DNA of 64,000 bases from Bradyrhizobium centrolobii (GTDB lineage: Bacteria > Pseudomonadota > Alphaproteobacteria > Rhizobiales > Xanthobacteraceae), in the NCBI RefSeq assembly GCF_001641635.1, contig NZ_LUUB01000078.1, positions 180,138 to 244,137 of the forward strand, read 5' to 3'. The translations under genes and the position numbers were made by a program. The notes beneath the pieces are model-generated. The model did not search any database. It was not told where the DNA came from and saw only the letters and a list, made by a program, of their open reading frames with translations. Below, in pieces: positions 34,215 to 41,268 of this stretch (positions are counted from its first letter, which is position 1; each line of letters begins with the position of its first letter).

Positions 34215-35042
34215 ATGGCGTCCGGCAGCGCAGACATTTCGACGATTCTCGACCGCATTCTCGATGCGGCAACGGACAACCTCAGGATCGCGAAGATTTT
34301 GGTCCAGATGGGCCTCGATCCCAACAACGTTACCTATGACGCGATCTTCAATCGGCTGCTGGAGATCCTCCTGCACAACATTACGCTGGCCAATCTGCTC
34401 GCCGCCATTGGCGCCGGCTTCTTCGTCGCCACCCTGCTGATGCGGACGATGGTGCCGTTGCGCGTCGCGAACATGGTCGGCTGCGTGTTCTTCGCCGCCT
34501 TCGGCGCGCTCTCCGCGAACGTCTCGACGTTTCTCCTCTATTTGCTGCTGCTTCCCATCAACGCCGTGCGCCTGCGGCAGATGCTTAAGCTGGTCAAGAA
34601 GGCGCGCCATGCGGCGGAAGGGGACATGTCGATCGAATGGCTGAAGCCGTTCATGACCGAGCGCAAATATCGCCGCGGCGACACCCTCTTCGAGCTGCGC
34701 GATCCGGCAAAGGAGATGTTCCTCACGGTCACCGGAAAATTCCTGGTCAAGGAAATCAACGTCGAGATCCTGCCCGGAGCGCTCATGGGCGAGCTTGGCT
34801 TCCTCACGCCCGACAACCGGCGGACCGGAACGGTCGAGTGCATCGAGGACGGACAGGTGCTGACGATCACCTATGAACGGCTGCTCGAGATCTACTTCCA
34901 GGATCCGCAGTTCGGCTACTATTTCCTGGTGCTGACCAGCCAGCGTCTCCTGCAAAACATCCAGCGCTTGCAGGACCAGCTGGCGGCCGAACGGGCGGCT
35001 GGGGCTGCGGCTGGGGCTGCGACCACGAACAGGATCGCGTGA
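34215..35042 (+). CDS. Membrane protein with C-terminal cyclic nucleotide-binding domain
   Basis: Encodes 275 residues from ATG 34215. The N-terminal part carries three hydrophobic segments (about 52-72, 78-98 and 98-115) and a basic linker (RLRQMLKLVKKARH). From about residue 145 a Crp-type cNMP-binding barrel follows: KYRRGDTLFELRDPAKEMF, ILPGALMGELGFLTPDNRR then TGTVECIEDGQVLTI. The phosphate-binding cassette is not canonical, so ligand binding is uncertain. It could be a membrane sensor responding to a cyclic nucleotide. No catalytic output domain is present. Confidence 0.82.
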   Translation: MASGSADISTILDRILDAATDNLRIAKILVQMGLDPNNVTYDAIFNRLLEILLHNITLANLLAAIGAGFFVATLLMRTMVPLRVANMVGCVFFAAFGALSANVSTFLLYLLLLPINAVRLRQMLKLVKKARHAAEGDMSIEWLKPFMTERKYRRGDTLFELRDPAKEMFLTVTGKFLVKEINVEILPGALMGELGFLTPDNRRTGTVECIEDGQVLTITYERLLEIYFQDPQFGYYFLVLTSQRLLQNIQRLQDQLAAERAAGAAAGAATTNRIA

Positions 35043-35070
35043 TTCCCTCCGCGGATCCAGCGCTTTGCTC

Positions 35071-35712
35071 TCAGCTGAGCAGCAGCGCCATGCCCGGATC
35101 GCCCTTCTCCATCGCCCGTCGGTAGGCCGGGCGGGCGCCGATGCGGTCGAGATATCGGACGATGTTCGGGCAGCGCGCAAGATCATAGGGCTGGAAATAG
35201 CGCATCGTGGTGAGCGAGAAGCCGATCATGATGTCGGCCGTGGTGAAGGCGCTGCCCGCGAGATAATCCGCCGCGCGCAGGCGCGCGTCCACGACATCGA
35301 AGGCGCGATCGACGCGCGCCCTGGTCGCCAGCAGCATCGGATTGTCCTCGGCGAGGTTGAGCCGGTTCAGGATCATCAGCCGGCCCATAGCGGCCTGCAG
35401 CGTGCCGTTGGCGAAGTGAAACCAGTACAGGAATTGCGCGAAGTCGGGATCGTCAGCGCGGAGCACGAGGCGGCCGTTGCCATGCCTGGCAATGATGTAC
35501 TCGACGATTGCGCCGGATTCGGCGAGCAGAAGATCGCCGTCGGTGATCACTGGCGCCGATCCGACCGGATGCAGCGCCTTGTACTCGGCCGGCGCCAGCA
35601 TGGTGACGGCATCGCGCGTGTAGCGCTTCAGCTCGTAGGGGATGTCCAGCTCCTCGCAGAGCCAGACGATGCGCTCGGATTGCGACTTGCCGAGGTGGTG
35701 CACGGTGAGCAT
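35071..35712 (-). CDS. Glutathione S-transferase family protein
   Basis: A 213-residue protein from ATG 35712, with AGGAGG 4 bases ahead. The N-terminal thioredoxin-like domain has the active-site region HLGKSQSERIVWLCEEL and the gamma-glutamyl-binding LLLAESGAIVEYI. The C-terminal helical domain carries FTTADIMIGFSL, where the conserved N-capping box aspartate sits. It likely conjugates or reduces electrophiles with glutathione. No neighbour suggests a specific substrate. The upstream frame extension comes from the repeat and is not coding. Confidence 0.9.
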   Translation of the reverse strand: MLTVHHLGKSQSERIVWLCEELDIPYELKRYTRDAVTMLAPAEYKALHPVGSAPVITDGDLLLAESGAIVEYIIARHGNGRLVLRADDPDFAQFLYWFHFANGTLQAAMGRLMILNRLNLAEDNPMLLATRARVDRAFDVVDARLRAADYLAGSAFTTADIMIGFSLTTMRYFQPYDLARCPNIVRYLDRIGARPAYRRAMEKGDPGMALLLS

Positions 35713-35756
35713 GGGGCCTCCTGCGACAGGACTACTCGTGACGCTGCACCTTACTC

Positions 35757-35836
35757 CGTCATTGCGAGCGCAGCGAAGCAATCCAAAGTCTTTCCGCGGA
35801 GGGATACTGGATTGCTTCGCTGCGCTCGCAATGACG
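35757..35836. repeat. Palindromic intergenic repeat, CATTGCGAG family (copy 2, perfect arms)
   Basis: Arms at 35757-35785 and 35808-35836 are perfect inverted copies of 29 bp beginning CGTCATTGCGAGCGCAGC, around a 22-bp loop containing TTTCCGCGGAGG. It is the intact version of the element at 3191-3276. Loop bases CCGCGGA are also shared between the copies, so loop and arms move or spread together. Confidence 0.93.
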
Positions 35837-35867
35837 AGATTGGGACGCGCGCAACATGCCTCCCAAC

Positions 35868-35964
35868 GTCGTCCTGGCGAAAGCCCACCGGCCGTCGTCG
35901 TGGCCCCAGTTCACCGCGACAACTTGCATTCGGGATTATGGGTCCTGGCTTTCGCCAGGACGAC
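35868..35964. repeat. Palindromic intergenic repeat, GTCGTCCTGGCGAAAGCC family
   Basis: Arms at 35868-35885 and 35947-35964 are perfect 18-bp inverted copies enclosing a 61-bp loop with CGGGATTATGGGTCCTGG. It lies 31 bp from the previous repeat, so two families stack in one gap between the GST and cytochrome genes. The loop has no coding pattern. Confidence 0.85.
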
Positions 35965-36010
35965 ACCGATTGCCTGGCTGGAGCCTTCGCCTCGTTCGTA
36001 AAGTTGCCTC

Positions 36011-36568
36011 CTACCCCGCCTCGGCCTCACCCGTCACCATCCGCGCCACGACGCGGTCGCGGCGGATGAACTGGTGCCAGAGGGCGGCGATCAGGTGAAC
36101 CGCGATCAGCGCGAGCAGGACATAGGCAAAGAAGATGTGACGGTCTTCATAGGCGCCTGCCGCCGCGCGGTCGGGAGAGGTGAATTGCGGCACGTGAACC
36201 AGGCCGAAGAAGTCGGAATAGTCGGGGATATGCGCACCGGAATGCGCCCAGCCGAGCATGATGACCACGATGACGACGAGGTAGAGCGCGCCATGGCTGA
36301 TGCGGGCGGCGAGCTTCTGCCAGGGGCGGCTGTCGGCCGGCAGCGCCGGCGTCGGGTTGACGGTGCGCCAGACCAGGCGCAGCACGGTGAGCAGCAGGAT
36401 CACATAGCCGATATCGGCGTGGATCGAGCGGTAGAAGAAGCGGTCGGGGCGCGCCGGTATGTGGTTCATCCACCAGCCGAAGGCGATCATGCCGATGATC
36501 GCCAGCGCCAAAATCCAGTGCAGCCACCGGGCGACGTTGCCCCAGCCGGCATTCGTGTTTCTGATCAT
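36011..36568 (-). CDS. Cytochrome b561 family protein
   Basis: A 185-residue membrane protein with four segments and histidines in the positions that ligate two b hemes: RWLHWILALAIIGM, FYRSIHADIGYVILLL, RISHGALYLVVIVV and LLALIAVHLIAALWHQF. This is the bacterial CybB-type di-heme quinol oxidase family, some members of which act as superoxide:quinone oxidoreductase. It is transcribed alone. No cytochrome c or YceI gene is adjacent. The start MIRNTNAGWGNVARWLH fits family length. Confidence 0.9.
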   Translation of the reverse strand: MIRNTNAGWGNVARWLHWILALAIIGMIAFGWWMNHIPARPDRFFYRSIHADIGYVILLLTVLRLVWRTVNPTPALPADSRPWQKLAARISHGALYLVVIVVIMLGWAHSGAHIPDYSDFFGLVHVPQFTSPDRAAAGAYEDRHIFFAYVLLALIAVHLIAALWHQFIRRDRVVARMVTGEAEAG

Positions 36569-36742
36569 GTCGGCTCCCGGAGTTTTGCGGATATGTCCCT
36601 ACCCGCGCTGCAGCACGGCTGCTGATAGCGGGACTATGCGGCAGTTGCGAAATGGAATCGTTCCAAATTGGTACTGCTGGCCTCCGGCCGCAAAACCGCC
36701 CCAAAAACCGAATGGTAACCATGCGACGGCTAGGGTAACCAC

Positions 36743-37540
36743 GTGACCGACACTCCGACCATCCTGGTATTCGATTCCGGCCTCGGCGGGCTTACGGTTC
36801 TGCGCGAGGTCGTCGCCGCGCGCTCCGACGCGCGTTACGTCTACGTCGCCGACGACGCCTTCTTCCCCTACGGCCACCACAGCGAGGATGAGATCATCGC
36901 CCGCGTGGTACCCCTGATGGGCGAACTGATCGGCACGCACGATCCTGACCTCGTCGTCATCGCCTGCAACACCGCCTCCACCTTGGTCCTATCGCATTTG
37001 CGCGCCGCTTATTCCGTACCGTTCGTCGGCACGGTGCCGGCGATCAAGCCGGCCTGCGCTCAGTCGAAGACGCGCCGCGTCTCGGTGCTTGGCACCAAGG
37101 GCACGGTGAAGCGCGAATACACCCGCGCGCTGATCCGCGACTTCGCGCAAGGCTGCGAGGTGACGCTGGTCGGCTCGCCGGAGCTTGCCTCGCTCGCCGA
37201 AGCCGCGCTCGGCGGCAATCCGGTCAGCGACGGCGATATCCTCACCGAGCTGAAGCCCTGCTTCGTCGGCGATCCCGAGGACGCAGGCGCGCGCACCGAC
37301 ACGGTGGTGCTCGCCTGCACGCATTATCCGCTGCTGCTGGACCGCCTCAGGAAGCTCGCGCCCTGGCCGGTCGACTGGATCGATCCGGCACCCGCGATCG
37401 CCCGCCGCGTCTCGGATCTGCTCGGCCCGAAAGCTGGCGACCTCGTTCAGACCGGTGCCGAGATGATCTTCACCTCGAACCGCGCGCATGGGCTTGGGCC
37501 CGCGCTGACGCCGTTCTTCGGCGGCCGCCTGCTGGCCTGA
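36743..37540 (+). CDS. murI: Glutamate racemase
   Basis: Encodes 265 residues from GTG 36743. The opening ILVFDSGLGGLTVLREV and both catalytic cysteines (VIACNTASTL and LACTHYPLLL) are present. It supplies D-glutamate for peptidoglycan. The ribosome site (TAGGG) is modest. It stands alone upstream of an HpcH-type aldolase gene 61 bp away on the same strand, with no obvious functional link. Confidence 0.95.
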   Translation: MTDTPTILVFDSGLGGLTVLREVVAARSDARYVYVADDAFFPYGHHSEDEIIARVVPLMGELIGTHDPDLVVIACNTASTLVLSHLRAAYSVPFVGTVPAIKPACAQSKTRRVSVLGTKGTVKREYTRALIRDFAQGCEVTLVGSPELASLAEAALGGNPVSDGDILTELKPCFVGDPEDAGARTDTVVLACTHYPLLLDRLRKLAPWPVDWIDPAPAIARRVSDLLGPKAGDLVQTGAEMIFTSNRAHGLGPALTPFFGGRLLA

Positions 37541-37601
37541 CTTCCGGCTCGCGCGGGGCGCTGCTAGGCTCCGCCGTCGTCATCCTCCCGCAGGTTTCCC
37601 C

Positions 37602-38375
37602 ATGTCGGTCCCATCAGCGCCGCTCAACCGCCTCCGCCAATTGTGGCGCGAAGGCCGTCCCGCCTTCGGCGCGATCGCGACGATCCCGAGCGTGCAGACC
37701 GTGCAGATCATGGCGCGCTCGCTCGACTGGATCATTGTCGATCTCGAACATGGACCGATCGGCCTTTCCGAAGCGCATGCGATGATCGCCGCCACGACAG
37801 GCACGCCATGCACGCCGCTGGTGCGGATCGCGGCGAACGAGCCGTGGCTTGCAAAGGCGCCGATGGACATCGGCGCCTTCGGCATCAACTTCCCGATGAT
37901 CACCAGCCGCGCCGACGCCGAGAAGGCGGTGCGCAGCGTGCGCTACCCGCCGCGCGGCGATCGGCTCTGGGGTCCGTTCCACGCGCCGTTCCGCTGGGGC
38001 CAGTCGATGCCGGACTACATGGCGGGCGCGGACGACGAGATGATCTGCATGATCACGATCGAGCATGTCGATGCCGTCAACCGCATTGACGAGATCATGG
38101 CCACGCCCGGCATCGACGTCGCGGTGATCGGCCCCGGCGATCTCGCCACCTCCATCAACAAGCGCGGACAGATGGACGATCCGGAGCTGCTCGAACTGAT
38201 CGCCCGCGCCGAGGCCGGCATCCTCAAAAGCGGCGTGCCGATCGGCGGCGTGGCCCGCACCGCCGAGCAGGCCAACCAGCTGATCGACCGCGGCTACCGC
38301 GCGATAGCGCTCGGCTTCGACTGGTCGCTGTTCCAGCGCGGCATCATGGCGGCGTTCGCGGGAATCAAGCGCTGA
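37602..38375 (+). CDS. HpcH/HpaI-type aldolase
   Basis: A 257-residue class II pyruvate aldolase. Family marks are the N-terminal LRQLWREGRPAFGAIATIP, WIIVDLEHGPIG, the metal glutamate in ITIEHVDAVNRI and VAVIGPGDLATSI. Such enzymes split 4-hydroxy-2-keto acids into pyruvate and an aldehyde, as in 2,4-dihydroxyhept-2-ene-1,7-dioate breakdown. No other homoprotocatechuate genes are near, so the substrate is open. The PLVRIAANE strand usually carries the catalytic arginine. Confidence 0.9.
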   Translation: MSVPSAPLNRLRQLWREGRPAFGAIATIPSVQTVQIMARSLDWIIVDLEHGPIGLSEAHAMIAATTGTPCTPLVRIAANEPWLAKAPMDIGAFGINFPMITSRADAEKAVRSVRYPPRGDRLWGPFHAPFRWGQSMPDYMAGADDEMICMITIEHVDAVNRIDEIMATPGIDVAVIGPGDLATSINKRGQMDDPELLELIARAEAGILKSGVPIGGVARTAEQANQLIDRGYRAIALGFDWSLFQRGIMAAFAGIKR

Positions 38376-38445
38376 GCGGTCGAGGCCGGCCTTGCCGGGA
38401 ACCGCGGCGCTGCTAGGGTCGGCTGTTCCAGGGAGAAAAACAACC

Positions 38446-38829
38446 ATGCTCAAAAAGACTTTGCTCGCTCTGACCTTCGCAGGCCTTGCCTTTGCGGCCT
38501 CGGCCCAACAGCCCGGCATCAAGCGCACCCCGCTCCAGAAGATCGACTTTCCGGAAGGCTACACGACCGTGACTGCCGCCGCCGAAGTCCCCCCTGGCGG
38601 CGCCGCCGGCCGCCACACCCATCCGGGGGTGGAGACCGGCTACGTTCTGGAGGGCGAGGCGGACCTTCTCATCGAGGGGCAGCCGGACAAGCATCTGAAA
38701 GCGGGTGATTCCTACGTGATCCCGGCCGGCGTCGTGCATGACGCCAAGACCCACGGCGATAAGCCGTTGAAAATCATCGGTATTTATATTTTCGACAAGA
38801 CCAAGCCGCTGGCCACGCCCGCGCCCTGA
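38446..38829 (+). CDS. Secreted cupin-domain protein
   Basis: Encodes 127 residues from ATG 38446, with AGGGAG ahead. A Sec signal peptide (MLKKTLLALTFAGLAFAAS then AQQ) precedes a single cupin: GGAAGRHTHPGVETGYVLEG gives the two histidines and glutamate of motif 1, and PAGVVHDAKTHG gives the histidine of motif 2. It should bind a divalent metal in the periplasm. The substrate or enzymatic role is unknown. It probably has its own promoter, with 70 bp between it and the aldolase. Confidence 0.87.
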   Translation: MLKKTLLALTFAGLAFAASAQQPGIKRTPLQKIDFPEGYTTVTAAAEVPPGGAAGRHTHPGVETGYVLEGEADLLIEGQPDKHLKAGDSYVIPAGVVHDAKTHGDKPLKIIGIYIFDKTKPLATPAP

Positions 38830-38933
38830 GCGTCGAACCGACCGACCCCAAGCCGGCTGGTTCATGCTAGAGCATGCGGCGAGCGGACCCCCGCTCGCCG
38901 CACCCAATTTCAGTCCGCGGAAACCGGAGAACG

Positions 38934-39713
38934 ATGCGCGGGACGCCAAAGAACATTTCGCTGCCGCGCCGTCTGATTTGCGACCTCATGCACGCCTCGA
39001 TGGGCGTGCCCTTCGTCTCGCTGTCCCGTCCGCTCCAGATCCGGCCCCTGCTCGAAGCGCGCGCCGGCGCGATGGCGCCGGCCGGCTGGGCTGCGACGTT
39101 CGTCAAGGCCTTCGCCATCGTCGCCGGGGACGAGCCGATCCTGCGCACGGTCTACGCCAAGTGGCCTTGGCCGGCGCTCTACGAGCTACCCAAGAGCGTG
39201 GCGCTGGTGGCGATCGCGCGGGTCGAGGACGGCGAGGAATGCGTTCTGCCGCAGCGGATCGCGGCCCCGGAGGCCATGCCGCTCGGCGAGGTCGACGCCC
39301 AGATCCGGCACGCCAAGGCGGCGCCGATCGAGGATGTGCCGATGTTCCGCAAGATCATGCGGGCGACCCGCCTGCCGCTGCCGCTGCGGCGGCTGTCCTG
39401 GGCGGTGGGGCTCAATTTCGGCCGGCAGCGCGGCAACTGGTTCGGCAGTTTCTCGGTGACGTCGGTGGCGGCCTATGGCGGCGGCGAGCTCCACGCCATC
39501 ACGCCGGGCCCCTTCATCGTTAGCTATGGGGTGGTCGAGCCGGACCAGACCATCCATGTCGTGATCCGCTGGGACCACCGGGTCACCGACGCCGCCCCGA
39601 TCGCCCGGGTCCTGACCCGGCTGGAACAGGTGCTGAACACTGAAATCGCTGCCGAATTACGGATGGCCCGGCAGGCGGTCGAGCCGAAGCCGATCCGGGC
39701 GGTCCGGACGTAA
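38934..39713 (+). CDS. Stand-alone 2-oxo acid dehydrogenase E2-type acyltransferase domain
   Basis: Encodes 259 residues from ATG 38934, with GGAGA 3 bases ahead. The fold is the CoA-dependent acyltransferase domain of E2 subunits, with VAAYGGGELHAITPGPFIV and the C-terminal active-site region VIRWDHRVTDAAPIARVL. Normal E2 has DHRxxDG; here the final position is Ala. No lipoyl or peripheral-binding domain is present and the N terminus is short and basic (GTPKNISLPRRLICDLMH). It cannot work in a standard pyruvate dehydrogenase core and may act on free acyl groups or be non-catalytic. Confidence 0.8.
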   Translation: MRGTPKNISLPRRLICDLMHASMGVPFVSLSRPLQIRPLLEARAGAMAPAGWAATFVKAFAIVAGDEPILRTVYAKWPWPALYELPKSVALVAIARVEDGEECVLPQRIAAPEAMPLGEVDAQIRHAKAAPIEDVPMFRKIMRATRLPLPLRRLSWAVGLNFGRQRGNWFGSFSVTSVAAYGGGELHAITPGPFIVSYGVVEPDQTIHVVIRWDHRVTDAAPIARVLTRLEQVLNTEIAAELRMARQAVEPKPIRAVRT

Positions 39714-39719
39714 ACTACC

Positions 39720-39804
39720 GTCGCTCCGGGGCGGCTCGCAGAACCGAACCCGGAACCTCGAGATTCGATGCTAGTCGCATCGCCCCGGAACGACCGGAGC
39801 AACG
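39720..39804. repeat. Palindromic intergenic repeat, GGTCCGCAGGAC family (diverged copy)
   Basis: CGCTCCGGGGCGGCTCGCAG and AACCCGGAACCTCGAGATTC match the start and middle of the element at 50681-50760, and GCCCCGGAACGACCG closes it. The right arm has diverged. It lies between the E2-like gene and rpsD, directly before the rpsD promoter. Confidence 0.75.
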
Positions 39805-39833
39805 TTGACAGGACGCCCCAAACTCCCCTAAAA
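39805..39833 (+). promoter_or_regulatory. rpsD: Sigma-70-type promoter of rpsD
   Basis: TTGACA at 39805-39810, 17 bases, then CTAAAA at 39828-39833. This is a strong housekeeping-type -35 with an acceptable -10. Transcription would begin near 39840, giving a leader of about 148 bases before rpsD, beginning with the hairpin at 39843-39866. Confidence 0.65.
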
Positions 39834-39842
39834 GCCGCCTGC

Positions 39843-39866
39843 TCGCGGGCCGATTTCGGCCCGCGA
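39843..39866 (+). promoter_or_regulatory. GC-rich hairpin at the start of the rpsD leader
   Basis: TCGCGGGCCG at 39843-39852 pairs perfectly with CGGCCCGCGA at 39857-39866 around ATTT. If the promoter assignment is right, the hairpin is at the extreme 5' end of the rpsD transcript. It could protect the message, or belong to an S4 autoregulatory leader. It has no following T-run, so termination of the upstream gene is less likely. Confidence 0.55.
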
Positions 39867-39987
39867 AGCGTTTCGCGACCCGTGGTCCCTGTCCCTTCAA
39901 GCTTTGGGGATCGGACCTGTCGGTGCCGGGCTAGCCCGTCACACAGGAGGGCGCGTTTCCTCAAACCATGAACCTGAAGAGGACGCG

Positions 39988-40605
39988 ATGACTAAGCGCA
40001 GTGAGGCGAAGTACAAGATCGATCGCCGTATGGGCCAGAACATCTGGGGCCGCCCGAAGAGCCCCGTGAACCGCCGCGAGTACGGCCCCGGCCAGCACGG
40101 CCAGCGCCGCAAGGGCAAGCTCTCCGACTTCGGCGTGCAGCTCCGCGCCAAGCAGAAGCTGAAGGGCTACTACGCCAACATCTCCGAGCGCCAGTTCCAT
40201 GGCATCTATGTCGAGGCGAGCCGCCTCAAGGGTGACACCGGCGAGAACCTGATCGGCCTGCTCGAGCGTCGTCTCGACACGGTCGTGTACCGCGCCAAGT
40301 TCGTCTCCACGATCTTCGCCGCGCGCCAGTTCATCAACCACGGCCACATCAAGGTGAACGGCCGCAAGGTCAACATCTCGAGCTATCAGCTCAAGGTCGG
40401 CGACGTGATCGAGGTCAAGGAAGCCTCCAAGCAGCTCGCCCACGTGCTCGAAGCCAGCCAGCTCCCCGAGCGCGACATTCCCGACTATCTCGAAGTCGAC
40501 CATGGCAAGATGACCGCGAAATATGCGCGTATCCCCGGCCTCTCCGACGTGCCGTTCCCGGTGCAGATGGAGCCGCACCTGGTCGTCGAATTCTATTCGC
40601 GCTGA
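39988..40605 (+). CDS. rpsD: 30S ribosomal protein S4
   Basis: A 205-residue protein from ATG 39988, with GAAGAGGA ahead. The alphaproteobacterial S4 sequence is clear: MTKRSEAKYKIDRRMGQNI, the N-terminal basic region with REYGPGQHGQRRKGKL and the S4 RNA-binding domain (RRLDTVVYRAKFVSTI). It nucleates 30S assembly by binding 16S rRNA. It stands outside the main ribosomal operon, as is usual in this group. A perfect terminator follows. Confidence 0.98.
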   Translation: MTKRSEAKYKIDRRMGQNIWGRPKSPVNRREYGPGQHGQRRKGKLSDFGVQLRAKQKLKGYYANISERQFHGIYVEASRLKGDTGENLIGLLERRLDTVVYRAKFVSTIFAARQFINHGHIKVNGRKVNISSYQLKVGDVIEVKEASKQLAHVLEASQLPERDIPDYLEVDHGKMTAKYARIPGLSDVPFPVQMEPHLVVEFYSR

Positions 40606-40629
40606 TAACCCAGCAAATCACCGTTCAAA

Positions 40630-40662
40630 GGCCCCGGCAAAACCGGGGCCTTGTCGTTTGAG
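40630..40662 (+). terminator. Rho-independent terminator of rpsD
   Basis: GGCCCCGG at 40630-40637 pairs perfectly with CCGGGGCC at 40643-40650 around CAAAA, followed by TTGTCGTTT. It lies 24 bp after the rpsD stop. Confidence 0.85.
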
Positions 40663-40721
40663 GCTGCCACTCCCATGTCTCGATCCAGCTGTGCTATGAT
40701 TGCACATGGTGGAGCTTGATC

Positions 40722-40949
40722 ATGACGCGTCTGCTGGAAGAGGCCTTTAGCAAGGTTTCCGCCCTGCCCGACTCCGAGCAGGACGAACTGGCGCGAACGC
40801 TGCTCGAACTCGCCGGCGTCGATCAACCGCCGATCCAGCTGACTGCGCTAGAAGAGGCGGATCTGGCCGAGGCGGAGGCCGAGATCGCCCGCGGCGAACT
40901 CGCCACCAATGACGAAGTTCGCGCGATGTGGGCAAAGCACGGGCTGTGA
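40722..40949 (+). CDS. Antitoxin of a ParD/RelB-like toxin-antitoxin pair
   Basis: A 75-residue acidic protein from ATG 40722 (MTRLLEEAFSKVSALPDSE), with GGAG 8 bases before. The sequence EQDELARTLLELAG near the start and EADLAEAEAEIARGELATN then DEVRAMWAKHGL at the end is the common alphaproteobacterial antitoxin pattern, in which the C-terminal part wraps the toxin. Its stop overlaps the GTG start of the toxin frame. Because the toxin frame is broken, this may be an orphan antitoxin. Confidence 0.85.
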   Translation: MTRLLEEAFSKVSALPDSEQDELARTLLELAGVDQPPIQLTALEEADLAEAEAEIARGELATNDEVRAMWAKHGL

Positions 40950-41232
40950 ATGTCCGCTACACACGGCGGGCTCTCGCCCAGATCGATGAAGTACTGACCT
41001 ACATCGAGTCGCGATCCCCCCGGGGGAGCAGCCCAAGTGCGCGACCGCATTGTCGCTCTCATCGCACTGCTCCAGGATCATCCCTATGCGGGGCGCCAGA
41101 CGACGCGCGCATACGTCCGTCGCCTGCCGGTCAATCCTTACCCCCTATCTGATCGATTATCGTGTGACCGCGACAGAAATCGTTATTATGCGATTTCGTC
41201 ACGCCGCCCGTCGTCCACCCAGGACTCGCTGA
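40946..41232 (+). pseudogene. ParE/RelE-family toxin, frameshifted twice
   Basis: From GTG 40946 the protein begins (V)NVRYTRRALAQIDEVLTYI then ESRSPRG, a standard ParE N terminus. Removing one G from the GGGGG run near 41027 restores GAAQVRDRIVALIALLQDH and on to RRLPVNPYP. Removing one C from the CCCCC run near 41150 restores YLIDYRVTATEIVIMRFRH and the normal end AARRPPRTR at 41232. Two +1 changes in homopolymers inactivate the toxin, unless they are sequencing errors. The start is translationally coupled to the antitoxin. Confidence 0.88.
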
Positions 41233-41268
41233 CCGCGAGTCAATGTAACTGCGCAGGGAGCAATGCTC

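Noticed and set aside
35713..35781. N-terminal extension of the GST frame
   Set aside because: It is the translation of the CATTGCGAG repeat; the ATG at 35712 has AGGAGG upstream.
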